Shown here piece after piece: positions 1 to 5,409 of a stretch of DNA of 5,409 nt (its first letter is position 1; the number at the start of each line of letters is the position of its first letter). Origin of the DNA: DASZMJ01 sp035551935 (lineage in GTDB: Bacteria; Planctomycetota; Planctomycetia; Isosphaerales; Isosphaeraceae); assembly GCA_035551935.1 (NCBI GenBank), contig DASZMJ010000609.1, forward strand, positions 1-5,409. Reading direction: 5' to 3'. The notes under the pieces were generated by a model that saw nothing but the letters and a program-made list of their open reading frames with translations, did no database searches and had not been told where the DNA came from. The position numbers were made by a program, and so were the translations under genes.

Positions 1-1061
1 TCCCAGTTGCTGTCGTTGTGGGCGCCGCCGGCATAGAGCTGGATGAACCGGACCCCCCGCTCGACGAGCCGGCGGGCCAGCAGGCAGCGGCGGCCGAAGT
101 CCTTGGTCTTGTCGTCGTCGAGGCCGTAAAGAGTCTTCGTCTCCTCCGACTCCTTCGCGAGGTCGACGGCCTCGGGCGCGTGCCGCTGCATGGCGAAGGC
201 CATCTCGTAGCTGGCGATCCGCGCGGCCAGGTTCGAGTTGTCGACGCGGGGGGCCAGGTGGTCGGAGTTATAAGCGTTCAAGGCGTCGAGCATCTTCCGC
301 TGCGACGCCTCGTCGAGCCCGACGTGCGGCTTGAGGTCGAGCACCGGCTCGCCGGCCGAGCGGAGGATCGTCCCCTGATACGACGCGGGCATGTAGCCGC
401 TCGACCAGTTCTTGGCCCCGCTGATCGGACCCCCGGTCGGGTCGAGCATCACGACGAAGCCGGGCAGGTTCTCGTTGACGCTGCCCAGGCCGTAGTTGAC
501 CCACGAGCCGAGGCACGGGCTGCCCGAGAGGATCTTGCCCGTGTTCATCTGGAGCATGGCCGAGCCGTGGATCGGCGAGTCGGCGGTCATCGAGCGGATG
601 AACGCGATGTCGTCGACGCAGGTCGCCAGGTTCGGGAACAGGTCGCTGACCCACTGGCCCGACTGGCCGTACTGCTTGAACTTCCACTTCGGCCCGACGA
701 CCCGCCCCTCGTTCTTCTTGCCGCCCCGGCCGAACGTCTTGACCGGGATCGTCTTGCCGTCGAGCTCGTAGAGTTTGGGCTTGTAGTCGAACGTGTCCAT
801 GTGGCTCGGGCCGCCGTACATGAACAGGAAGATCACGCTCTTCGCCTTCGCAGGACGTGGCGGGGCCTTCGGCGCGAGCGGGTTTCCGAGGCGCGGCTTC
901 GAGGCATCGGCCGCCGCGGCGCCGCGGGCGAAGAAGTCGTTGCCGAGCAGGCCGGCGAGCGCGACGCCGGTGAACCCCGCGCCGGCCTCCCAGAGGAACT
1001 CGCGGCGGGTCCGGCGGCAGAACGTCCCGTGCGGCGGCGAGTCGGACGCGTGGCGGCTCAT
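1..1061 (-). CDS. DUF1501 family protein, Tat-exported, 3' end outside window
   Basis: This reading frame is open from the ATG at 1061-1059 to the window edge, giving 353 codons with no stop, so the C-terminus is missing. The N-terminus has a twin-arginine signal: T18-R-R-E-F-L23, then a hydrophobic stretch to about residue 40, suggesting folded export by Tat. The mature domain starts near residue 75 with SVIFLFMYGGPSHMDTFD (75-92), the hallmark of DUF1501 (PF07394), a family related to the sulfatase/alkaline phosphatase fold; D89 and H165 (in DSPIHGSAM) are plausible metal-site residues by analogy. The visible end, GGAHNDSNW, approaches the family's usual Trp-Asp-x-His segment. It lies 8 bases after the cytochrome protein gene, so the two are co-transcribed. 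The catalytic activity is not established; hydrolase-like action on sulfated or phosphorylated substrates is only inference. Family assignment is secure. Confidence 0.95.
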   Translation of the reverse strand, partial: MSRHASDSPPHGTFCRRTRREFLWEAGAGFTGVALAGLLGNDFFARGAAAADASKPRLGNPLAPKAPPRPAKAKSVIFLFMYGGPSHMDTFDYKPKLYELDGKTIPVKTFGRGGKKNEGRVVGPKWKFKQYGQSGQWVSDLFPNLATCVDDIAFIRSMTADSPIHGSAMLQMNTGKILSGSPCLGSWVNYGLGSVNENLPGFVVMLDPTGGPISGAKNWSSGYMPASYQGTILRSAGEPVLDLKPHVGLDEASQRKMLDALNAYNSDHLAPRVDNSNLAARIASYEMAFAMQRHAPEAVDLAKESEETKTLYGLDDDKTKDFGRRCLLARRLVERGVRFIQLYAGGAHNDSNW

Positions 1062-1067
1062 GCGAGA

Positions 1068-1071
1068 CCTC
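1068..1071 (-). promoter_or_regulatory. Ribosome binding site of the DUF1501 gene, overlapping the upstream stop
   Basis: On the minus strand the end of the cytochrome gene reads TGAGG, so a GAGG Shine-Dalgarno core is built from its stop codon plus the next two bases. Six bases separate it from the ATG at 1061. This supports the chosen start and suggests translation of the two genes is closely linked, with ribosomes terminating on the site where the next initiation occurs. Confidence 0.6.
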
Positions 1072-3559
1072 AGTCGAGGTAGAGGAATTCGTTGAGGTTC
1101 AGCGCGACGAGGCAGAACGACGCCAGCGCGTCGTCGGGCTTCATCCCGCCGGATTCGAGGCCGGAGATCAGGTCGAGCCCGCGCCGAACTTCGGCGTCGG
1201 CCGGCTTGCGACAGGTCACGAGCCGCAGGGTTCGCTCGACCTGCTTCGTCCGGTCGCCGCCCGACTCGCGGCGGACCCTGGCGGAAAGGAGTCGCGACTG
1301 GTCGCGAAGGAACGTGCCGTTGAGCATGCCGAGCGCCTGGGTCGGCTGCGTCGTCGCGAACCGGACGGGCGTCGAGCGATCGGTCTCGGCCAGGTCGAAG
1401 CTCTCGAGGATCGGCATGACGAGCGACCGCTTCACGTGGACGTAGACGCTCCGCCGCGCGGACTCCTCGGGCGAGGACTTGCCCCAGCCATTGCCCGGGA
1501 TCGACTGGCCGGCGAGCACCTCGGCGGGGATCTCGGGATAGACCCCAGGGCCGTACATCTTGAGGTTGAGGTTGCCGCCGACGGCGAGGATCGAGTCGCG
1601 GATCTCCTCGGCCGAGAGCCGGCGCATGTCGAACCGCCAGAACAGGTCGTTCGTCGGGTCGGCGGCCAGCGCCTTCGGCTCGGCACGCGACGACATCTTG
1701 TAGGCGTTCGACGTGAGGATCAGCCGATGGAGCGGCTTGAGCCGCCAGCCCTTCGCGAGGAACTCCGCGGCCAGCCAGTCGAGCAGCTCGGGGTGGGTCG
1801 GCTTATCGCCCTGCGTGCCGAAGTTGCTCGACGACCGGACGATCCCCCGGCCGAAATGCCCCTGCCAGAGCCGGTTGGCCATGACGCGAGGCGTGAGCGG
1901 GTTGTCGGCCGAAGCGATCCAGTCGGCCAGCGCCCGGCGACGGCCCGTCGACTTGCCGCCCGGCGGCGGCGCGATCTCCGCGCTCGATCCACCGAGCACC
2001 GTGAGGAACGCCGGCTCGACCTTGTCCCCCCTGTTCTGCGGGTTGCCGCGGAGCAGGACGAACGTCTCGGGCGCCTTGTCGCCGTTCTCGGTCACGCAGA
2101 GGGCCGTGGGCACGGCGGGCTTCTCGGCCTCCATCCCGCGGAGCTGCTTGCGGAGGGTCACGTAGTTGTCGACCGCGTCCTTGCCCACGAGCTTCTCGCC
2201 CCGCTCGCGGATGGCGGCCGCCAGGTCCCGGCCCTTTAGCGGCTTTTTCGGATCGGCGGCCTTGTCGCGGTCCAGGAAGTCCTTCTCGATCGAGTCGATC
2301 CGGGCCTTGACCTGACCGAGCGTGCTCTCGCGCACGCGGAGCTTCGCCTCGTAGGCGACCTTGTCGAGCGGGGCCTCGTCGAACAGCGGAGCCTCGTCGG
2401 TCGGGCCGCCGTTGCGGTAGTGGTTCACGTTCCGGAAGAACGAGACGAGCCGGTAATAATCCTTCTGCGCGATCGGGTCGATCTTGTGGTCGTGGCACCG
2501 GGCGCAGTCGACGGTCAGGCCGAGGAAGACCTGGCCGGTCGTGGCGACGACGTCGTCGAGGCCGTCGTAGAACGCCTGGTCGCGGTCCGTCGGCTCGTCG
2601 TCCCAGATGCCGAGCCGGTAGTAGCCCGTGGCGATGATCCCGCGCGAGCCGCCGTCGGGCAGCTCGTCGCCGGCCAGTTGCTCGCGGACGAAGCGGTCGT
2701 ACGGCGTGTCGTCATTGAACGAGCGGATCACGTAGTCGCGGTAGCGCCAGGCGTTGGGCTTGGGGTTGTCGCGCTCGTAGCTATTGGTCTCGGCGAACCG
2801 GACGAGGTCGAGCCACTGCCGGCCCCATTTCTCGCCGTAGCGGGGCGAGGCGAGCAGGCGGTCGACGAGCCGCTCGTAGGCCTTCGGGTCGGCGTCGGCG
2901 ACGAAGGCCTCGACCTCCTCGGGCGTCGGCGGCAGGCCGGTCAGGTCGTAGGTGACGCGGCGGATCAATTCGGACTTCGACGCGGGCGGATTCGGCCGGA
3001 GCACCCTGGCCTCGAGCCGCGCGAGGATGAAGGCGTCGATCGGGCCGGCGACCCAGGCCGTGTCCTTCACGTCGGGCAAGGACGGCCGGCGGACGGGCTG
3101 GAACGCCCAGTGGGCGCGGTCCTTGTCGGTGATCTGGAACTCGCCCTTGCGGACTCCGGACGACGAGACGGCGTGGTCGCCCGGCCACGGGGCGCCCATC
3201 TGGACCCAGCGCGTCAGGTTGGCCACGACGTCGTCGGGCAGCTTCTTCGAGGGCGGCATCTTGGGGCCGTCGTCCATGTGGCGGATCGCCGTGACGAGCA
3301 GGCTCTCGTCGGGCTTGCCCGGCACGACGGCCGGCCCGGTGTCGCCGCCGGCGAGCACGGCGGCCCGCGAGTCGAGGCGGAGGCCGGCCTTCGACTTGTC
3401 GGGGCCGTGGCACTTGGCGCAATGGTCGGCGAAGACGGGCCGGACCTTCGTCTCGAAGAACCGGGCCTGCTCCTCGGTCGGCTTCGGATCGTCGGCCAGC
3501 GCCGCGGGTGCGACGAGGAGGCAGGCCAGCAGGGTCGGTGTCGTGAGGCGGTGCGGCAT
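1070..3559 (-). CDS. PSCyt1-DUF1549-DUF1553 domain protein (planctomycete cytochrome c type)
   Basis: This intact gene encodes 829 residues, at the short end for this family because no lectin-like insert is seen between the domains. A Sec signal peptide covers residues 1-22 (cleavage after A20-L-A22). PSCyt1 (PF07635), about 30-125, carries heme motif C47-A-K-C-H51 and a likely distal ligand M101 in KMPP. DUF1549/PSCyt2 (PF07583), about 148-378, starts at HWAFQPV and contains LTGLPPTPEEV, a GRQWLDLVRFAET segment and a second CxxCH, C352-A-R-C-H356. A charged, probably helical linker follows at about 400-480. DUF1553/PSD1 (PF07587), about 538-805, has NPLTPRVMANRLWQ and RLSAEEIRDSIL, and the protein ends in the family-typical NEFLYLD. 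It is probably a periplasmic electron-transfer or redox protein paired with the downstream DUF1501 protein; the substrate is unknown. The start is supported by the signal peptide immediately following; the ribosome binding site is weak. Confidence 0.96.
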   Translation of the reverse strand: MPHRLTTPTLLACLLVAPAALADDPKPTEEQARFFETKVRPVFADHCAKCHGPDKSKAGLRLDSRAAVLAGGDTGPAVVPGKPDESLLVTAIRHMDDGPKMPPSKKLPDDVVANLTRWVQMGAPWPGDHAVSSSGVRKGEFQITDKDRAHWAFQPVRRPSLPDVKDTAWVAGPIDAFILARLEARVLRPNPPASKSELIRRVTYDLTGLPPTPEEVEAFVADADPKAYERLVDRLLASPRYGEKWGRQWLDLVRFAETNSYERDNPKPNAWRYRDYVIRSFNDDTPYDRFVREQLAGDELPDGGSRGIIATGYYRLGIWDDEPTDRDQAFYDGLDDVVATTGQVFLGLTVDCARCHDHKIDPIAQKDYYRLVSFFRNVNHYRNGGPTDEAPLFDEAPLDKVAYEAKLRVRESTLGQVKARIDSIEKDFLDRDKAADPKKPLKGRDLAAAIRERGEKLVGKDAVDNYVTLRKQLRGMEAEKPAVPTALCVTENGDKAPETFVLLRGNPQNRGDKVEPAFLTVLGGSSAEIAPPPGGKSTGRRRALADWIASADNPLTPRVMANRLWQGHFGRGIVRSSSNFGTQGDKPTHPELLDWLAAEFLAKGWRLKPLHRLILTSNAYKMSSRAEPKALAADPTNDLFWRFDMRRLSAEEIRDSILAVGGNLNLKMYGPGVYPEIPAEVLAGQSIPGNGWGKSSPEESARRSVYVHVKRSLVMPILESFDLAETDRSTPVRFATTQPTQALGMLNGTFLRDQSRLLSARVRRESGGDRTKQVERTLRLVTCRKPADAEVRRGLDLISGLESGGMKPDDALASFCLVALNLNEFLYLD

Positions 3560-3575
3560 GGGACACCGTGGTCGC

Positions 3576-3599
3576 GGGAGGGTCCGGCGGGCGGCTGGG
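3576..3599 (+). other. Candidate G-quadruplex motif
   Basis: Four runs of three G lie at 3576-3578, 3580-3582, 3589-3591 and 3597-3599, with intervening loops of 1, 6 and 5 bases, which fits the standard G3+N1-7 rule. More G runs follow at 3609-3611, 3613-3616, 3626-3628 and 3632-3635. The tract begins 17 bases upstream of the cytochrome gene start, with the G-rich strand being that gene's template. In DNA this GC-rich such motifs arise easily by chance, so function is unproven. Confidence 0.35.
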
Positions 3600-3769
3600 T
3601 CGTGCGGCGGGCGGGGTCGGCGGTCGGGTCCGGGGACGCGGCGGCCCGCGAACTCCGTTATCCTACCCCAGACCTACGGGCCGTTCCAGGAGAAATCGGC
3701 CTCTTGCACGCCGCGCCGGCGGCGGACACGATGTCTGCCCCGCGCCCTTCTGTCTGGCCCACCGACCCC

Positions 3770-3774
3770 GAGGA
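3770..3774 (+). promoter_or_regulatory. Ribosome binding site of the Dabb gene
   Basis: GAGGA sits 9 bases before the ATG at 3784 and decides that start over the in-frame GTG at 3568, whose extension would be a low-complexity Gly/Arg-rich stretch in front of an otherwise normal signal peptide. The site lies inside the 13-base inverted repeat 3769-3781 (CGAGGAATCCTCG), which could fold as a 4-bp stem with a 5-base loop and partly cover the Shine-Dalgarno core. Confidence 0.65.
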
Positions 3775-3783
3775 ATCCTCGCC

Positions 3784-4176
3784 ATGAACCGCCGGACCGC
3801 ACTCGCAGCCCTCGCCACCCCGCTCGCCCTCGGCGCCGCCCCCTCCGCCGCCAAGGCCGCGCAGCTCGCCCACATGGTCTTCTTCACGCTCAAGGATCGG
3901 ACCGAGGAGGGCCGCAAGGCGTTCGTCGCGCTCTGCGACAAGTACCTCTCGGGCCACTCGGGCGTCGCCTACTTCTCCGTCGGCACGATCGCCGAGGACG
4001 CCATCGAGCCGGGCGTCGGCGTCCGCGACTTCGACGTGGCGCTGCACCTCGTCTTCGACGACAAGGAGGCGAAGGACAAGTATCTCAAGAGCGCGCGGCA
4101 CGACGGCTTCGTGGCCGAGATCAAGTCGCTCGTCGGCCCGGTCCGCGTGTATGACTCGTATCTCGCCGTGAAGTGA
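3784..4176 (+). CDS. Exported Dabb (stress-responsive alpha/beta barrel) domain protein
   Basis: This small gene encodes 130 residues. Residues 1-25 form a signal peptide: positive start MNRR, an Ala/Leu core, and an AKA cleavage site before A26. R3-R4 gives a partial twin-arginine pattern, so either Sec or Tat export is possible. The rest is one Dabb domain (PF07876): strand HMVFFTLKD (30-38), helix around 41-55, strand VAYFSVGTI (61-69), then DFDVALHLVFDD (82-93), a helix with the usual Y100-x5-H106 segment, and the closing strand VRVYDSYL (120-127). Dabb proteins are ferredoxin-like folds that dimerise into a barrel; known members include plant stress proteins and a few small-molecule cyclases, but most bacterial ones have no assigned reaction. 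It stands alone on this strand, divergent from the cytochrome operon and convergent with the DUF1559 gene, so context does not give a substrate. The domain call is firm; the function is unknown. Confidence 0.92.
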   Translation: MNRRTALAALATPLALGAAPSAAKAAQLAHMVFFTLKDRTEEGRKAFVALCDKYLSGHSGVAYFSVGTIAEDAIEPGVGVRDFDVALHLVFDDKEAKDKYLKSARHDGFVAEIKSLVGPVRVYDSYLAVK

Positions 4177-4177
4177 G

Positions 4178-5182
4178 TCATGGCCCCGCGGACGAGACGA
4201 CCTCGCCCCCCGCCCTCGTCGCGAGCGCTCGCCAGAGGGCGGGGTCGACGGTGTCCTTCGCCCACCGGACTCCGCCGTCGCAGTAGAGGACATTGACCCC
4301 GCCCGGGTGGAAGCTCCGCGCGGCCTTCCAGCCGGGGTTGTGATAGGTGATGCAGTCGGCCGTCGGGCTGTCCGGCGTGAGGTGGTGGCAGTAGAGCGTG
4401 TTCAGATAGTTGCCGTCCCACCAGTTGGCCCCCTTCCAGAGCAGCCAGCCGTCGGGTGCCCCGGCGCAGTCGGCGTCGGTGAGGGGCCCGGCGGCCATGC
4501 GGGCGAAGGCGCGGACGATCGGCGACGGCGTCGGCGACCCGGCCGGCAGGGTGTACGTACCCGGGATGCCGAGCGGCTGCTCCGAGGCCGCGGCCGTCCC
4601 GCTCAGGCCGTCGAGGATGCTCGCAGCGGAGGTCGGCGGGCCGAGGATGAAGGTCCCATCCGCGTTCGTGGCGTCGCCGCCGTTGATGCCGGTGCCCGAA
4701 CAAAAGGCGTAGTTCGACCCCGCGCTGGTGGGGTCGGGGGCGGGTCCGCCGTCGCTCGGGCAGAGGAAGACGGCGACGTGGGTCGCCATGACCGTCGCGT
4801 TGGTCGTGTCGTACGGCCAGAACAGCGACAGGCTGCCCGCCGGCTTGTTGGCGACCGGATGGGCGAAATTCAGGGCATTGGCCAGGCTCGCCTGCTCGAC
4901 GAACGGGAGCATCTGCGCCAGGGCCGACCAGCGATACTGCTGCGCCGAGGTCGTCGCCGGGACGGGCCCGGTCGCCACGAGGAAACCGACCGGGAACGTG
5001 TTCCAGGACGAGTGATAATTGTGCAGGCCGAGGCCGATCTGCTTGAGGTTGTTGATGCACTGCGCCCGCCGCGCCGCCTCGCGCGCGGCCTGGACGGCGG
5101 GCAAGAGCAGCGCGATCAGGACCGCGATGATCGCGATCACGACCAGGAGCTCGATGAGCGTGAAGGCCCGGGTCTTCCTCAT
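4178..5182 (-). CDS. DUF1559 domain protein with prepilin-type N-terminus
   Basis: The gene is intact and encodes 334 residues, a usual length for the family. It starts with a type IV prepilin leader: MRKTRA, cleavage expected between A6 and F7, then FTLIELLVVIAIIAVLIALL as membrane helix, with E11 as the conserved +5 glutamate. The -1 residue is Ala rather than the usual Gly. The planctomycete-specific continuation AVQAAREAARRAQCINNLKQI (about 29-49) leads into DUF1559 (PF07596, SBP_bac_10), with FLCPSD (139-144), an ILDGLSGTAAASE segment (189-201), and the C-terminal H-X9-DG motif, H292 to D302-G303. Seven cysteines (42, 141, 161, 239, 265, 277, 301) may form disulfides outside the cytoplasm. 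These proteins are thought to be pseudopilin-like envelope components, present in many copies per genome, with poorly known roles. Its ATG overlaps the stop of the upstream dehydrogenase gene. GAGGG lies only 3 bases before the ATG and GAGGA 13 bases before, so initiation may rely on coupling. Confidence 0.95.
   Translation of the reverse strand: MRKTRAFTLIELLVVIAIIAVLIALLLPAVQAAREAARRAQCINNLKQIGLGLHNYHSSWNTFPVGFLVATGPVPATTSAQQYRWSALAQMLPFVEQASLANALNFAHPVANKPAGSLSLFWPYDTTNATVMATHVAVFLCPSDGGPAPDPTSAGSNYAFCSGTGINGGDATNADGTFILGPPTSAASILDGLSGTAAASEQPLGIPGTYTLPAGSPTPSPIVRAFARMAAGPLTDADCAGAPDGWLLWKGANWWDGNYLNTLYCHHLTPDSPTADCITYHNPGWKAARSFHPGGVNVLYCDGGVRWAKDTVDPALWRALATRAGGEVVSSAGP
4208..4244 (+). 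terminator. Strong stem-loop after the Dabb gene, inside the DUF1559 coding end
   Basis: A perfect 10-base inverted repeat, CCCCGCCCTC (4208-4217) with GAGGGCGGGG (4235-4244), encloses a perfect 12-base palindrome GCGAGCGCTCGC (4221-4232). The outer stem has nine G-C pairs and one A-T pair, so it should be very stable in RNA from either strand. It starts 32 bases after the Dabb stop codon. No T-rich tract follows on the plus strand, so it is not a standard intrinsic terminator; it could still pause polymerase or protect the Dabb mRNA end. On the minus strand the same bases encode conserved DUF1559 residues (about DPALWRALATRAGG), which may alone explain part of the pairing. Confidence 0.35.
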
Positions 5183-5409
5183 CGGCCCTCGGTATTCCTC
5201 GCCTGCGAGCCCGCCGTGTAAGCCACCCGCCAGATCATCCCCGCGCCCCTGCCGCCCGGATGCCGGGCCCCGTCGTCGCTGACGAGCAGAGCGCCGTCCT
5301 TCGCGACGGCCACGCCCACGGGCCGGCCCCAGACGTCGCCCGACTCGGTGACGAAGCCGACGAGGAAGTCCTCGTACTCGCCCGTCGCCTTGCCGTCCTT
5401 CATCGGGAC
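5179..5409 (-). CDS. C-terminal end of a probable PQQ-dependent sugar (sorbosone-type) dehydrogenase, 5' end outside window
   Basis: Only the last 76 codons are present; the frame is open to the right edge (Val-Pro precede the Met at 5403-5401), so that Met is internal and the gene starts outside. The segment GEYEDFLVGFVTESG, then VWGRPVGVAVAKDGALLVSDDG and IWRVAY, is the typical last blade of the beta-propeller in the L-sorbosone/soluble glucose dehydrogenase-like family, whose members oxidise sugars or aldoses in the periplasm with PQQ. Cofactor and substrate residues lie elsewhere and cannot be checked. Between SDDG and IWRVAY there is a Gly/Arg-rich stretch (ARHPGGRGAGM) longer than the short turn I would expect. 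The stop (5181-5179) overlaps the DUF1559 start as ATGA, so the two genes share an mRNA and probably translation. Family is likely; true PQQ use is inferred. Confidence 0.82.
   Translation of the reverse strand, partial: VPMKDGKATGEYEDFLVGFVTESGDVWGRPVGVAVAKDGALLVSDDGARHPGGRGAGMIWRVAYTAGSQARNTEGR

Larger units (their letters stand above)
3560..3783. promoter_or_regulatory. Divergent intergenic region between the cytochrome and Dabb genes
   Basis: These 224 bases lie between two divergently oriented starts and must hold the promoter of the cytochrome/DUF1501 operon and probably that of the Dabb gene. No convincing sigma-70 -35/-10 pair is visible. The least GC-rich stretch is about 3655-3672; on the minus strand it offers TAGGAT (3662-3667) as a weak -10 candidate, without a matching -35. 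The half near the cytochrome gene (3576-3635) is dense in G runs on the plus strand. A 6-base inverted repeat, GGCCCG (3643-3648) and CGGGCC (3677-3682), brackets the -10 candidate. Identity as a regulatory region is inferred from position. Confidence 0.45.

Noticed and set aside
18..1082. Long plus-strand open frame of 354 codons opposite the DUF1501 gene
   Set aside because: It is rich in Arg, Ala, Val and Gly with no recognisable motif, while the minus strand encodes an unmistakable DUF1501 protein. Long antisense frames are expected in DNA of this GC content.
3510..3559. Lipoprotein signal in the cytochrome protein (LLAC, Cys13)
   Set aside because: The hydrophobic stretch before Cys13 is too short and Leu at -2 is atypical for a lipobox; cleavage after A20-L-A22 fits better.
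3643..3682. Inverted repeat GGCCCG/CGGGCC around a weak -10-like TAGGAT as an operator
   Set aside because: Six complementary GC bases 28 apart are likely by chance in this composition, and no -35 element supports the promoter, so it is only mentioned in the intergenic entry.
3568..3783. GTG start at 3568 extending the Dabb protein by 72 residues
   Set aside because: The extension is Gly/Arg-rich low complexity and would bury a normal signal peptide; the ATG at 3784 has a good GAGGA site 9 bases upstream.
2420..3787. Plus-strand open frame of 455 codons opposite the cytochrome gene and running into the intergenic region
   Set aside because: Its composition (Val/Arg/Gly/Asp repeats) is that of an antisense shadow; no domain is visible and the opposite strand has clear PSCyt1 and DUF1549 motifs. 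Only its last 18 codons are discussed, as a possible leader.
1..5409. Defence system, mobile element, CRISPR array or RNA gene
   Set aside because: No spaced direct repeats, transposase or integrase motifs, terminal inverted repeats or tRNA-like cloverleaf were seen; nearly all bases are explained by the six genes.

Overview
The window is very GC-rich and contains only protein-coding genes of a planctomycete type. PSCyt1/DUF1549/DUF1553 cytochrome proteins, their DUF1501 partners and DUF1559 pseudopilin-like proteins are families greatly expanded in Planctomycetes. Their combination with this base composition suggests a member of the Isosphaeraceae or a close relative. The genus cannot be fixed from the sequence alone. 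No tRNA, rRNA, CRISPR array, insertion sequence or phage gene is visible.

Layout, left to right. (1) Positions 1-1061, minus strand: N-terminal 353 codons of a Tat-exported DUF1501 protein whose 3' end lies beyond the left edge. (2) 1070-3559, minus: an intact 829-residue PSCyt1-DUF1549-DUF1553 protein, transcribed ahead of DUF1501 and separated from it by 8 bases, so the two form an operon. (3) 3560-3783: a 224-base divergent intergenic region with a G-run-rich tract, the likely promoter region for both sides. (4) 3784-4176, plus: a small exported Dabb-domain protein. (5) 4178-5182, minus: a DUF1559 protein with a type IV pilin-like N-terminus and a C-terminal H-X9-DG motif, convergent with the Dabb gene with one base between the stop codons. 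(6) 5179-5409, minus: the C-terminal end of a probable PQQ-dependent sugar (sorbosone-type) dehydrogenase, whose stop overlaps the DUF1559 start (ATGA).

All the intact or N-terminal products carry export signals: Sec for the cytochrome protein, Tat for DUF1501, Sec or Tat for Dabb and a prepilin leader for DUF1559. The window therefore encodes envelope and periplasmic proteins. The cytochrome/DUF1501 pair is a recurrent planctomycete unit that has often been linked to polysaccharide or organic-matter breakdown but has little direct biochemistry. I found no clearly new system. The points most worth a second look are the exported Dabb protein with its possible leader ORF, a strong stem-loop inside the DUF1559 coding end just past the Dabb stop, and the translational coupling of a PQQ-type dehydrogenase to a pseudopilin.
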